Shown here: positions 11,501 to 23,328 of the stretch, in pieces | Layout of the letters: the number at the start of each line of letters is the position of its first letter | How positions within the stretch are numbered: the stretch's first letter is position 1 | Origin: Bipolaris cookei | Taxonomy: Eukaryota; Ascomycota; Dothideomycetes; Pleosporales; Pleosporaceae | Direction of reading: 5' to 3' | DNA: 64,000 nucleotides | NCBI GenBank assembly: GCA_002286855.1 | Contig: NRSV01000020.1 | Span: 186,001 to 250,000 of the forward strand | Program-made: the position numbers and the translations under genes | Notes under the pieces: generated by a model | Told to the model about the DNA's origin: nothing | Database searches by the model: none | What the model saw: only the letters and a program-made list of their open reading frames with translations

Positions 11501-13390
11501 ATCGTAGTAAGACGGTCCTCTTCCTCACTCCTGGGTTGCCCCGACGCTCTTCAGTCTCTTTGTGTTTACGCTAGGCTTCGCTGCTGGCCGCTTCCTTTAG
11601 ATTCGGACAAAGACTTTGCGAATTCCGCCGCTCAAAAGCGAATGGGACACGAACGCATTGGCTCTGGAGACCTCTCTCAAAGGAGTAGACGGTGGATGGA
11701 AGGGCTAGAGCGAGTAGGTGGAAAGCACACGATACTGGGTCAGGTAGATGAACAATACGTGCGAAAGACATTTGTCTATCTTTTGCTACAAACACAACCA
11801 TAGGTACATTGCACTTGTGAAGAAGTACTTCGGCCAGATGTGTGACGATCGAAAAGGGCACGGCAAGACCGCATCGCGAGAAGCTGAACGCTCACAAACA
11901 TGAACATATTGGCCTGGTCACAATTTGATGAAAGCATTGACTACTGTCTTGATCTTGAGACAAGACAGCTAAACATTGACTTATCTTCCTATGCGAAAGA
12001 CGATAAGCCATGATAAGGCTTCGGCGCGAACATGGCTAAAGGGCCTATTTGCAGCTATCATGCGTGCCTACTCGGCTGACCGGGGAAAGTTGCGGGCGAT
12101 ACTAACCCCCTTTGATACCTAGCATACCTCCCATTGGGCGTTCTTGCACACAAGCAACCCTCGACCCTCTTTAACCCTCGCAACCTTAACCAACTACAAT
12201 ACGATCGGCCGAAAGCTCTTATTATTGACGTCTCGCGATTGTTCCATTTGTTCCTCCTCCACCTGACAGCGTCCGCACTCGTGCTCTCATTACCGCCTCA
12301 AATTACCAGCCCAGCTAGTTCTCAATATCTTGAACAAAGCTCATTATTACATCAAATCGATTCATGGATGCGCGCGCCATGGACTGCCTCATGACCCCAC
12401 ATAATCTCACGGCTTTCCTGTTATACCCCCAATGTTGGGTTGTTGTATTAACAGGCGTATGAATTGAGTTTTATTCCCAGCGCTGCACAAACACACGGAA
12501 TTCTTCGTACATGCCATCGTGTGAAACGACCAAACTGTGAGAGGCTGAGTTTCTGGTTGTGAGTCACGCCAAGGCTGGATCGCAGATGATTCCCAAAAGA
12601 AGTCATGTTCCATTCCAACACCCGGTGTTGGTTCAAAGTATCCATCACTGGTAGCACGCGAGGATTCGGGCTGACAAAGAATCATTTTCAAATACGAGGT
12701 CTCCAATGGGCTCTTCATGTAAGACCCAGCTTTCACGAATCTATGAGCCCTTAGCTCGATAGGTACTATTTCCAAACTTTTCCAGCGCCTTTTATTGGAA
12801 ATGGAGCTTCAGAAGATGTCCTTCGACGAGATGCAAGAGTCGTAATCTGGTTATGGAATATCAATGGGTGCTGAGAGTCGGCATGCTTGATATTTAGAAA
12901 GCAACTGATTGGCTCGAGGTAGTTCTACCTTTGAAGGTGACATCGAACCTCGATTTCCTGTCATTTGAAGCTACAAGGATAGCTTAGTGCGAGAACGTAC
13001 TCGGTGAGCTGGTCGATACGAGGAGCCTACTAACTCTCTCGGAGACAGGATTGGATTATTAAATCAGCAGGGACGAGCGTAAGTCGATATACAAGAACAA
13101 GCAACTATATCTACTAATAGCGATACAGAGAGGACCATGGGGACCCCATTGTCATGGTACCCGCGTCATTATGCGATATACCGTCTAGCTTGTGCGGATG
13201 CGGCTCACGTGAAATACCTTTATGGCCCGTGTATAAGATCACCTCTTGTGTCCTACACCTCTTTTACTCACAGAAACCTTTCAGTCTAAGACCTCATTCG
13301 ACTGGATTACTTTTAACCGATTACTATGTTTGGTCCTGACCACTTCCATCGACTGCGACAATTCCAAAGCGAAAATCTCCTCCCTCCTCC
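11501..13390. other. No recognisable gene
   Basis: I see nothing that can be supported as a gene. Two open frames are worth noting. The one at 11501-11803 (+) is open for about 100 codons directly after the transposon and contains KRMGHERIGSGDLSQRSRRW. The one at 12407-12775 (-) is a 122-codon unrecognised frame with Met-rich start. Neither has domain, signal peptide or splice support. Confidence 0.4.
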
Positions 13391-13391
13391 T

Positions 13392-13813
13392 TCAGCAGTA
13401 GCAGTAATATTCTTTTTGAAGCCCCTGTTGAGAATCATTGGATGCGGACTCATTTTGAATCTCTGCAATTTTCTCGTTACGGAGCTTAACCATTTTTTGG
13501 TATTCACTCCCTGCCTCTCTAAACAGAAATTGAAACAGCTCCTTCGATATTCCTGCTTCATACGGCCACTCCTCTCCAGAAGTCCGGGTCATCACCCCTT
13601 TCAGCTTGCATTCTGGCTTCCCGCAGCCCTCACCAGATCCTGAGTCCGAACAATGTACGATACATGTCGCATAAAAGCTGTGCCAATTTCATAGACAGTC
13701 TTTTCAAATTATCATATTCCTGAGCTCGCTCCACATACTGGATGGTTTCCAAGGTTTGATTTCTCATCACATCGAATACATGGTGGGCCTCTCTGAAAAT
13801 GGCGACAGGTTCC
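13392..13813 (-). pseudogene. Decayed host gene fragment with frameshift, unidentified
   Basis: On the minus strand a coherent frame from about 13813 contains FREAHHVFDVMRNQTLETIQ and EYDNLKRLSMKLAQLLCDMY and ends at a TGA after RTLFGLRIW. The neighbouring frame continues immediately with GEGCGKPECKLKGVMTRTS, YEAGISKELFQFLFREAGSE and YQKMVKLRNEKIAEIQNES. The two pieces fit end to end if one frameshift near 13635 is assumed. The charged helical composition suggests a conserved host protein, and I cannot name the family. The 5' part of the gene is not seen upstream, so this is a remnant. Confidence 0.5.
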
Positions 13814-14704
13814 GTTAATTACGAATCGGGCAACTCAGTCTTGCTACGAGCATGATTCATCCTGGCCAAACGCTTTGTATACTACATGCGCTATTTCGAA
13901 AGGTACGTTCAGTGCGAATCTTAGGGCGTGCAGTGCATGCGACCCAAAGTACTAAGTCCTTCTATACCGTAGTATTACGATAAGACAAAGCCTTATTGCA
14001 GCACAGGCACACCCAGAGTATTGAAACTTATTCGATCGTACAAACGAATGGGAATCAACTTACCGCAAGTCCGTTCCGCTCTAGTCTTGTCGGCGTTCGA
14101 GGCGAAAATCAGAGCAATTCGATACGTTCCGCAGCGCAACCTCGATCATGCAACAACAAAATACACTTCCCCGCACTGTCATTGCGATGACGGCATGAGC
14201 CAGGATGGAGTTGCAGGGAAATCTTGATAGGGACTCTGCGGCAGTGCCGGTAATGGGCGATGGGTAACCCCGCCCCCACGAGCCCTAGTCGTGACAAACC
14301 CATGCATCCTAGCAGGGAACAAGGCCATTGTACAGCCCGCGTTTGGAGGTAGCCCATTGCACATACGCATCTTGCAGGAGTGTGGGGGCTGCGACGGTCG
14401 TATGAGAGATATGGCGCAATTCAACACAATCCTGGATTTGGCTCACTCAGAGAAAGGACTTGTGGCAGTGGGGGCAGGCAGCCCACCTAAGCGGGTAACT
14501 GGTTGGCACTTATGTGGTTCTTATAGGGCAGCGCATCAGCGCCCATGCAGGGACGAACGTCAGTCTTTGAACCCCAAAAAGGCCTCGGGTGCGAAGCTCT
14601 ACCACGAACACACAACAAAGCCCTCCGAGCCGCTGATCCAACACTAACCATCCCAAGAGAAAAGGACGCGACTGTGCAGAAGTTCATGTGGCCCATGGAG
14701 AGTA
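13814..14704. other. Upstream region of bZIP gene, no gene recognised
   Basis: No coding frame here has family resemblance. An out-of-frame ATG at 14695 lies ten bases before the bZIP start and overlaps it, so it could act as an upstream start that reduces translation. Confidence 0.4.
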
Positions 14705-15832
14705 ATGTCCGATTCCTACAGTCAGCAAGCTTTTGGGCAGCCGACCTTCACCGACGCGCATGCGAATGGGAATTCCTCTGGACCTGATATGTTCGATGTC
14801 ATCGACGCATCCAATCTCTACCACGACCACGACCACGCCTATCGACCTGGCAGTCAACATATGCAGCAACTGCACATACAGACTCATGACGAGTTTGCGC
14901 AAAGCCAGCATCTTGCGTATGCCTTGCAAGAGAGTAGTCAATCGGTTGCAGGTAAGCGTACCCCTCCATCTCTCTTCCATCATCATTTTGTTGTCCACCT
15001 CTCCTTTCCACGCGCTTTTTTTCGCGGTCCAAGCATTGTCTCTCCCAGAGTTCTGGATTCTTGTCCGAATTCCCTGGATTGTCGGCCTTGAATGACGTTT
15101 GGCCGGGAGAGGATGGCGTGCTCCCACTAGCTGCACGTGATCAAGCGATGCAACGATACATGCAACAACGGCCTGCCCGCTTTGGGAGGTATTTATGCAC
15201 GCTGAGCAAAGATGCATTTTGTTGATCCGGATCACTTGTCAATCAAATACCCAGCAGTCACCGCACTTTCACGACATCTTTTTTCCACTCTATCACGCTC
15301 GCTAATGTCCTCAAAAGGCCTTCAGTACGCCTCACCAACGGTGCCAAACATGAGAAGCCACTTATCGCACCATTACGAGCCCGATAGCGCAATAAACTTC
15401 GGATTGGATGATCTCCAAAGATTATCCACAGCCGCGCACGGTTACAATATTAACACCTATCGCACGCCATACCCTGCCAGCAATGCGACATCCACCTCAT
15501 CAGCCACGTCTCCTGACCCCACAAATGCCACTCTGCTCACTGATCCAGTGGTTGTAGAAGCAGAGGAAGACAAAAGAAAGCGCAATCAAGCTGCTTCTGC
15601 TCGTTTCCGTCAGAAGAAGAAGCAGCGTGAGCAACACCTCATGGAGAAAACCCATGAGATGCAAGAGCGGACGAAGCAGCTGGAGGCGGAAAATGAAGGG
15701 CTTAAGAAGGAAAATTCATTTTTGAAGAAGCTGTTAGTGGAAAAGGTTGACCACATGAGTGACGAGGATCGGGAGTTGCTAAGGAAAGCCGCTGGAGAAG
15801 TGTTGGATAAGGTAGCTGGGAAGGCGGGTTGA
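14705..15832 (+). CDS. bZIP transcription factor, MetR/CYS3-like basic region
   Basis: Exon 1 (14705-14951) starts MSDSYSQQAFGQPTFTDAH and ends in a strong GTAAGC donor. The last exon (15318-15832) follows a GCTAAT branch site and an AAAAG acceptor and encodes the bZIP. The basic region has the CYS3/MetR signature NQAASARFRQKKKQREQ, followed by a leucine-zipper heptad series (LEAENEGLKKENSFLKKLL). CYS3/MetR factors activate sulfur-assimilation genes, but this could be a paralogue with another role. Between the two exons, 15049-15188 reads as good coding sequence (SSGFLSEFPGLSALNDVW, AARDQAMQRYMQQRPARFG) but in a frame that the strong splice sites cannot join. Direct splicing of exon 1 to the last exon keeps the frame and gives about 254 aa. 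The gene may therefore be alternatively spliced, frameshifted or use weak splice sites. Confidence 0.8.
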
Positions 15833-18494
15833 GCCGTCAGTTTTCTTGCGCACCCGTTGAATTTTGGTTTCTCATTCCTAGCTGAGAGACAGGACTGAGA
15901 TTTATGATGGAGATGAATGGGCAAGGCTGATATCTCGCAGGGGAAGGTGCACCGGAGTTTACGCAGTCTGGAGTCACTTTTTATAATGTCTTGTCTCAGG
16001 GTGGTAGTCATTTACATCCACATAACAAAGGATGGTTTGCGGTTTGAGTCTGTCTCAGGGGTCGTAAAGACGGCTGTTGATTGTGTTTGCCTTGGCGCAA
16101 CCGGAACCATGGGGTCACTTAGAGTTTTACGTATGCCCTTTGCGACAAACTTACCTACAGGGAAGTTGCATCATGGACTATTTCGGGGAATACTCCGTAA
16201 TAGTACTCTTCATGACAGCTGGAAATGCCGCTTGCTATTGATCTATCGATAGGCGTAGCCGCACTATCAACCAGGATCGTGGCAAATAATCAGCCGGGCC
16301 TACTACTCCTTGAAGACCTGTCATGGGGCGGACATTGCGTTTACGTACAATATTTCGGATGCCACCGAGCCAAGTCTGCGGGCCGACGCGCCTAGAATGT
16401 TCCGAATTCATACTAGCAGCTAGCAGAGAGGCAGCCTTGCAGTAGAGTACGCACTGGTGATAAAGTACTCAGAGCTAGCATTTTCTTGTCCGCGTATCTG
16501 CGCTGATACTCTGAGTTGCATCTTTTTCTACATCATTGGTATCCTTTCCGATATCCTCATCGCCCTGTAGAAAAAGACTATTTGTCTCACCACGATCGTA
16601 CCATCACAAGAGCCAGAGTACTATCAAGATAAGATGTGTTGAAGTCACAGCAGATATTTGTTTTGTTAAATGCTGCAGTAGAGCAGCAGAATCAACTCGA
16701 GTCATTACATGACAGTGGAATGGGATGAGAAATCTCTTCTCAGATGCGCACATGCCATCCAAGCTCCAAAACAGGTGAGCGTAGACGAAGTTTTTCTTCG
16801 TAAGAAAATACTGCATTAGGTTATTGCCTCATTTCCCAAGAGGGGACCCTCCCCATATTTTCTGACGTTAAGGATTGACCAGCAGGCTCAACGAGTGTTG
16901 AATTGTGGGGCATAGTGGGATGCAATCAGTTTGCATCCAAACAGTTAGAAGGATTTACATATATGTATGAGCATTGAAAGTCCTGGAAGAAGTCCGCGGG
17001 CTTGATATTTTATCGACGATTATTGGCGGGCCTATCGATAATGCATTATGATATGTATGTTTCAACACGAGATCTGCATACTTCTCGGCAGTTACGAGTT
17101 GCAGTGGTGTCAGTCCTTAGACTTCTACAGGAGCGACGTGATCGATCTGAGTTGAGTAGACGGGTCACCATCGCTCCCGCAAGTATATCAATACAAAAAC
17201 ATCATAGATAAAGGTAGTATCTGAGAACCTGGTTGAGTTAGTATCCTTATTGTGGTACCTCACTCTTGTAAAACGAGAGCATCTAATCATATATGTATGT
17301 ACACTACTAGATACTAGGCTCAATAGAGAGAAGCAGGGAGATACGATAAAAGATATTTAGCAACCAGCACCGGGCAGATAACTGATATTCTGCCGGTATA
17401 AGTAATAAGGTTACAGCGATCGGATGGCTCGGAAGCTCTACCCTGCACCCAGCAGAGGGCAACCCCTACAATAGGACCGAAGCAGAGAGCATAAGAAGAG
17501 AACCTTGTACGCACGTAGATAGGCAAGAAGAAGAATTTTGAATACACACACACCTGTCTTTTGGCAACCCTCCTGCATCCGTGCAAACTCTTTTTAGCCC
17601 CGCGCGCACATGCTTCGTACCTTGCCGTTTGCACCCGGTCCACGCTTATGCTAGCTAGCTACAGAGCCCATTCAACATATTCATTAATTTGCATTATCGT
17701 AAATACAAGAACAATTTTCCAGTCAGACTAAAAGGTGTATTCCATGTAGCCCCGCTTGTGACGAGGCATGTTGGTCGTACTCGACCCTCCATTGGCCAAA
17801 CGCCATGCTATCAGTTTGCTATCAATACGCTCAGTCATTCTCCAAGTATTACGTGGTTCTATCTGATAGCAGACCCAAGTATCCAACACTGCATGAAGAC
17901 GCCGTAGCAGAGTGTTGCTTACAACATGAGTTCGGGCCAAGATACCTACTACGTGCTAACTCCGTATTCTGTCTCCCCCGCACTAGTAAGTTTCCAGTCC
18001 AGCGCCTTACTGCACCAGTATTGGTCATCCTCATCTTACCCACACTTTTCCACTCGTCATATTTGTAAGCTTTGGACTCGCTCCTTCAAACACGCGAACC
18101 GTGACATAACCAACATCTTTTGTAGAAGCGATGGTATAATGGTAGGTATGGTTGCTTGGCGTCGGCCTATACCTCTATGTCATGCCTTAGGGCTGACCAA
18201 GCTCGCGCTGTTCGCTGTTGATTGTAGCCACTACCGTAATGTAAGAGCATTTTGAGTAGCACGCCTTAGAAGTCTTACATGTATATATTGACGACAATGG
18301 CTGCCTGGATGGGTATCATACAATCAGTTCACAATCATCACTACAGTATAAACTACTTACGCAAACATCGTAACAAGATTCAACCGTAATAGTTTAGTAC
18401 AACTTACTCCTTCAGCATACATCAAAATCACAGTTTCTTCTACCCAACGCACCAACATCTCACATCGTCTATCCTCCTCCAGATAGCCACCACA
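15833..18494. other. Intergenic, no gene recognised
   Basis: This 2.6-kb AT-richer stretch has only short, unrecognised frames. The segment about 17298-17650 resembles a solo LTR in composition (ends TGTACACTAC), but I could not find matching ends or a target duplication. Confidence 0.4.
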
Positions 18495-19490
18495 ATGCGC
18501 GCATGGCAATTCAAAGCCTCCTCCGGCCCCATGGAAAAGAACCTTTCCATCCCACCATCAGGCCTCCCCATCCCATCCATCAAAGACGACGAAGTCCTCG
18601 TCGAAAGCCACGCAACCGGCCTCAACGCAATCGACTACAAGATCCTTGAGTTGGGCCTCATAACACATTTCGTCTTCCCGTCCATGACCCCCGGACTCGA
18701 AATCTACGGACGAGTCACAAAAACCGGCAGCAAAGTATTCAAGTTCCGCGAAGGAGATGCAGTATTTGGTTCCATCAGTCCTGGAACTAAACACGGCGCG
18801 CTCGCAGAATACGTCCCAGTATCTCAAAACCTACTCACAAAGGCTCCAGAAGGTCTGAAGGAAGACGACCTCGTCGCTATCTCTCTTGTCGGCATGACTG
18901 TCCACGCTGGTCTGGCTCCGTATGCGAAACCCGGTAGCAAAGTTTTTATTAATGGTGGTTCTGGAGGAACAGGTGTGGCAGCCGTTCAAATGGCGAAGAT
19001 ACTGGGCTACGAAGTCACGGCTTCGTGCTCGACGGCGAATATCGAGTTAGTCAGGAGTCTAGGTGCAGACAACGTATTGGACTATACCTCTGCTCCAATC
19101 ATCGAGCAGCTAAAGGACAGGGGTGAGGTGTTCGATCTCATACTAGATAATGTTGGTGTGCCGGCGAATCTGTATCGTGCTTCGAGTTCGTTTCTCCGGA
19201 CAGAAGGCAAGTTCGTACAGGTGGGGCTGGGCGTGAGCTTAGGTGGTGTTTTGCAGCTGCTTGGCAACAATATTGTGAGCCTATTGAGGTGGGGGAAGAG
19301 AGGTTATGTGTTTGTGGATGCGAAGCCGAGTACGGTGGTTTATGAGCAGTTGGCTGCGTGGATGGTGGAGGGGAAGCTACGGGCGGTTGTTGATTCGACA
19401 TGGGAGTTTGGGGATGTGCCGAAGGCATATGAAAGGCTGAAGACGGGACGTGCGAGCGGAAAGGTGGTTGTGCATGTTAAGGAGGACTGA
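18495..19490 (+). CDS. Zinc-less medium-chain dehydrogenase/reductase (quinone oxidoreductase type)
   Basis: Intron-less, 331 aa. The N-terminal GroES-like half contains GLNAIDYKILEL and PGLEIYGRV, followed by the NAD(P)H-binding Rossmann half with GGSGGTGVAAVQMAK (GGSGGTG at residues 154-160). Next come a typical LGADNVLDYT strand and a C-terminal DVPKAYERLKTGRASGKVVV segment. The catalytic-zinc ligands of alcohol dehydrogenases are absent, so it belongs with the quinone oxidoreductase/enoyl reductase-like branch. It probably reduces quinones or alpha,beta-unsaturated carbonyls with NADPH in the cytosol. The length is standard for the family. The substrate cannot be told, and no biosynthetic cluster surrounds it. 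Confidence 0.85.
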   Translation: MRAWQFKASSGPMEKNLSIPPSGLPIPSIKDDEVLVESHATGLNAIDYKILELGLITHFVFPSMTPGLEIYGRVTKTGSKVFKFREGDAVFGSISPGTKHGALAEYVPVSQNLLTKAPEGLKEDDLVAISLVGMTVHAGLAPYAKPGSKVFINGGSGGTGVAAVQMAKILGYEVTASCSTANIELVRSLGADNVLDYTSAPIIEQLKDRGEVFDLILDNVGVPANLYRASSSFLRTEGKFVQVGLGVSLGGVLQLLGNNIVSLLRWGKRGYVFVDAKPSTVVYEQLAAWMVEGKLRAVVDSTWEFGDVPKAYERLKTGRASGKVVVHVKED

Positions 19491-19932
19491 GATTGTAGGT
19501 TGGGAAAAAAAATTTGTTTCTTTGAGTGAGATCATATTTGCGATATGTATTAATCTAGTTTTGGATATGAATACCTTTGATACCTTTGACATACCTAATT
19601 GAGAATCTCCAATTCTTCACTCGAGAACTGAGCATGAACTGCAGCAGACCAGAGATAATATCCCCAGATCTCGTGTTTCCCCAGGTGTAACCTAACAATG
19701 CAGGGAGCACTATCCGTGGCTTGGCAGCTGAACTGCTGCCATGTACCCCATGGCACAGACCTTCCTGGTGTAGTCCACAATGCGACCAAACCGAGAAACT
19801 TAGGATTTAGCCATTATCAATATCGTGAGTGCAAATTAGTTGATGGAGTATCCGGCAAAACGCCCAGGAGCAATAATTGAACTCGAGGGCCTGGAACTGT
19901 CTCAATACTTCTATCGACAGGACTACAGAGTG

Positions 19933-19940
19933 TATATAAA
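19933..19940 (+). promoter_or_regulatory. TATA box of the small secreted protein gene
   Basis: TATATAAA lies about 112-119 bp upstream of the ATG at 20052. It is followed by a CT-rich tract (about 19990-20020), as expected of a fungal RNA polymerase II promoter. Confidence 0.5.
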
Positions 19941-20051
19941 CATGCAAATTGTCCACACGAAAGAAGACACTGTGTACAGCTACAAAGGCCATTCTTACAC
20001 CTTCTATTCCTCTCAAAAGAATAGCTGTCTGTGCTCAAGTCGTCGGAAAAA

Positions 20052-20477
20052 ATGAAGTCCAGCAACGCGATCCTCTTTCTTCTTCCCCTCGTGGCGACTG
20101 CATCGCCACTGAGCAGCCCAAACCCCAACACGGAGGCTGTTGCTGAACTTCTCCCCAGAGCCGACACCTGGTGCTGGCTCCATTCCGAAGCACTTCCCTC
20201 TCAGGGCTGTGATACGACGCCCTTTAGTGGCTCGCGGAAGAGGACAGTCACGGGTGGCGACCGCTTTGGCGTACGCTGCACGGCTCGGGGCAAGCCTTTT
20301 GGATCTCAAGGTTATACAAAGTGGGATTGGGTTCCTGGATGGGGATGCTGGATTTGGGCTGGATGGACGCAGATCGGATGTGAGAGTAAGTTTGGAATGC
20401 AGAATGAAAAAAAGGCAATTTTCTAATGATTCTTAGGCGGCCTTCCTTACTATGATGATTACAAGAAGTGTCTGTAG
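20052..20477 (+). CDS. Small secreted cysteine-rich protein (effector-like)
   Basis: Two exons (20052-20385, 20437-20477) separated by a 51-nt intron with GTAAGT donor, CTAAT branch and TAG acceptor give a 124-aa protein. The start is a signal peptide (MKSSNAILFLLPLVATA), then a short propeptide ending in LLPRAD, which may be a Kex2-like processing site. The mature part of about 85 residues holds six cysteines (C41, C53, C76, C99, C110, C123), enough for three disulfides, and is rich in Trp and Gly (WDWVPGWGCWIWAGW). It ends YYDDYKKCL, with the last cysteine supplied by exon 2. A TATA box lies upstream. No known domain is recognised. The architecture is that of a secreted effector or antimicrobial-type protein, which is inference from form only. 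Confidence 0.75.
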
Positions 20478-20946
20478 GAATATTGAAGTTAGGAAATCCG
20501 TGGAGTGCAATAATGCGGGAACATGGTCGCTTTTGGTTCAACAGTTTTGTCGTCTTGGTAATCGATGGAGTGGGGACTTTGCAATTAGGTTTCTGCCAGT
20601 TCGCCAACTAATGAAAAAAGGTGTTGTCGTCGCATCGTCAATACAAGTATCGTCTACACACTGCTTCAATCGTCAGTCTCTTGTAGTAACGATTGGCTCC
20701 TGTTCTGTCGAGACGCTATCATGTACTATGTATTCAATGCAGTCCCAGTGCATCCATGTACCAATTGGTTGTGACTGCATCTCTTTGTACCATTATCTGA
20801 CAACATTTTACAAAAAGATGTAGTTGCTCTGAAATGAGTCGCAAAGCAGGCAAGATAAAGACCGGGAAAATGCGGCATGACGTTGGTCTTGGCGCTACAA
20901 AAAAGTTCGGAAGCTTTCCGAAATCCGTCAATGTCAAACTTTCAAC

Positions 20947-22002
20947 ATGCGCACAATATCGAGGAGTGCACAACATATGTTCACGTCGCTTAGCCCTATA
21001 AAGCAGACAAGTCGCATACGCGGACTCAATGCGACACCCTTGCCGTCATGGACGCGCTCATTCCACGCTTCTGCGAACTTGAGGGTCGTTGACCTTGCAT
21101 ACCGACTTCACGATGACTCGAGCAAGGCCAAGGGTGATCCAATTGTGATTATACACGGTTTGTTTGGCAGTAAGCGGAACAACCAGAGTGTTGGAAAGTA
21201 TGCGCGAATCATCCAACACTTTCATTCATAGACTAAATTAATTCACTCCTAGTGCAATCGCACGCATCCTCAAACGACCCGTCTACGCCATCGACACCCG
21301 AAACCATGGCGACTCCCCCCACGACAATGTCCACAACTACACCGCACTCGCCGAGGACGTCGAAGCCTTTCTTAAAAAACACGAACTAAAGAATTCAACG
21401 CTAATAGGGCACTCCATGGGTGCAAAGATCATCATGGCCATGGCCCTTCGCAACCCAGATTGCTGTGCCAACATCATCCCTGTGGACAATGCACCCGTCG
21501 ACGCCGCGCTCTCGAGCGACTTCCCAAAGTACGCAGAAGGCATGCAAGTCGTGGAGAAGGCGCAGCCCAAGAGCCAAAAAGAAGCAGATAAGCTGATGGA
21601 GCCGTACGCAAAGGATCTGGCAGTCCGCCAATTCCTTCTTTCAAACCTTGTGCGAGGCGGGCCAGGCGAACCCCTCAAGTTCCGCATCCCAGTCCGTATT
21701 CTGACGAAGGCGCTGAACAACATGGCGGACTTCCTGTTTACGAATCCTGATGAGGCGTCGTTTCATAAGCCAGCGCTGTTTATTCGCGGGACGAAGAGTC
21801 ACTATGTGAGCGATGAGACGTTGCCTATTATCGGTCGTTTCTTTCCTCGGTTCGAGCTTGTGGATATTGATGCAGGGCATTGGGTTATTAGTGAGAAGCC
21901 TGAGCAGTTTATCAATGGTGAGTTTTTGTCTATTCTGTCTGGTTGGAGGGAATTTACTGACGTGATGTAGCGGTCGTGGAGTTTCTGCAGGAGAAGGAGT
22001 AG
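20947..22002 (+). CDS. Mitochondrial alpha/beta hydrolase, ABHD11/Imo32-like
   Basis: Three exons (20947-21197, 21253-21917, 21971-22002) encode 315 aa. The N-terminus is Arg/Ser-rich without acids (MRTISRSAQHMFTSLSPIK), typical of a mitochondrial presequence. The hydrolase fold follows with the oxyanion-hole motif HGLFGSKRNN, then TRNHGDSPH, the nucleophile elbow GHSMG and the late DAGHWV histidine of the catalytic triad. These are hallmark motifs of the ABHD11 / yeast Imo32 (YGR031W) group, whose human member protects lipoylated 2-oxoacid dehydrogenase. The third exon is only 32 nt (AVVEFLQEKE), and all junctions keep the frame. Confidence 0.85.
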
Positions 22003-22303
22003 ATACCCGGATTAGAGTAGTTTTTTTTGAACAGGATGTATATCTAATTGATTTATTGATTTATTCCTACCACGAGTTTCTTGTTTTCCTTTGCAAGAAG
22101 AAGACTGTTTTCACCTCGTAATACCTATACTGGTACATGTGTTAATACAATCATGTCAGCAATACTGTGACTTCAAATAACCACTCAGTACAAATCCCAT
22201 AGACAACCTTCACGCTGCATGACTTTGTGTCAAAACATAGAAATAGGGGGTATCATTCTTATGCCAACTGAGAAAATACTACTACAATTATTTACTGCCT
22301 TCC

Positions 22304-23328
22304 TTATCTCCGTGAGGTACCTCCGAACCCAGTACTCTCATGTCTGGTACTGGAGTAGCTATCCCCAGACGAACTCCTCGAGCTTCCCTCGCCCCCATTA
22401 TTCCAACGACTCCCACTTCCACTACCATTGCCAGAACCCCATCCACCACCCTGATAACTCCTATTGTTGCCCCGGTTAGCAAACTGTCCAGCAGCCCAGC
22501 CCGCGGCAGCACCACCCGCAGCACCAGACCAGAATCCCGGTCTCCAACCCTGAGTAGTTCCGTATCCCGACTTTGAGTTCCTGGGGTCATTCTGGTAGTA
22601 TGGTGGCGGCGGGTCATTATTATCGTCGTTGTAGCCTCCTCCCCATCCGCCTCCACCGCCGCCTCCACCCCAACCAGGTCGGTTTCCACCAGCGGCGCCA
22701 CCATTCAGTGCTTCGGCACGATTTCGTAAAGCCGAGTAAATCATCCAGAGTACAACGCCACCGAATAGCATCCAAAACAAAACTCCCGCAACCTTTTCGC
22801 CCGTCGTCCGCGGACCATCACGTCGATCTTCGTCGTCGCCTTGCCATCCGCCTCTTCCTTTGCCGTATCGCTCGCGACCCTTGTCAGTAAGGATGAGTCT
22901 GTATTCGACTCCGCAGCTGCCTTTCAGGATGTACGGGTCCTCGGGGTAGTCGTAGCCTTCGCAGATAACGTCTGTGGAACCGAGTTTGAATTCTTCAGGT
23001 AGCGAGGCTGTGCAAGTCCACTGGATGGAGTTTTCGTCATAGTCAGAGCCACTGTTCTTGCAGCGCATTATCTCGGGCTCATAGAGGCCACGAGCAGAGC
23101 CTCCGATGCATTTCAGCTGTACGTGTTATGTTAGTATTTCCAACTGGTGGGGGGAAGTTTGGAATGCTCACATACCTGGGGAATTGGATCAACGCGACGC
23201 GCAGATGTTTGCTGTCCCTTGCGCAAGGTGAGGCTTTGAATGTTGGAAAGCTTGACTTTGTCTGATCGGAGAGCTTCAGCGCCACTGGCGGCCAGCAGCG
23301 CTGGATGCAAGAAGTTGGAAATATGCAT
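22304..23328 (-). CDS. SARAF-like endoplasmic reticulum membrane protein
   Basis: Two exons (23176-23328, 22304-23116) joined across a GTATGT...CAG intron give 321 aa. A signal peptide (MHISNFLHPALLAASGAEA) leads into a luminal domain with paired cysteines (LKCIGGSARGLYEPEIMRC, IQWTCTASLPEEF, VICEGYDYP, GSCGVEYRL). One transmembrane segment follows (AGVLFWMLFGGVVLWMIYSA), then a long cytosolic Gly/Ser/Asn-rich tail with PPPPY. This is the layout of SARAF/TMEM66, which in animals turns off store-operated calcium entry at the ER. Its role in fungi is unknown. The gene is divergent from PBN1, another ER protein, with 374 bp between starts. Confidence 0.85.

Noticed and set aside
17298..17650. 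Possible solo LTR (starts TGTACACTAC, LTR-like composition)
   Set aside because: No matching terminal CA end, no target-site duplication and no second copy visible in the window.
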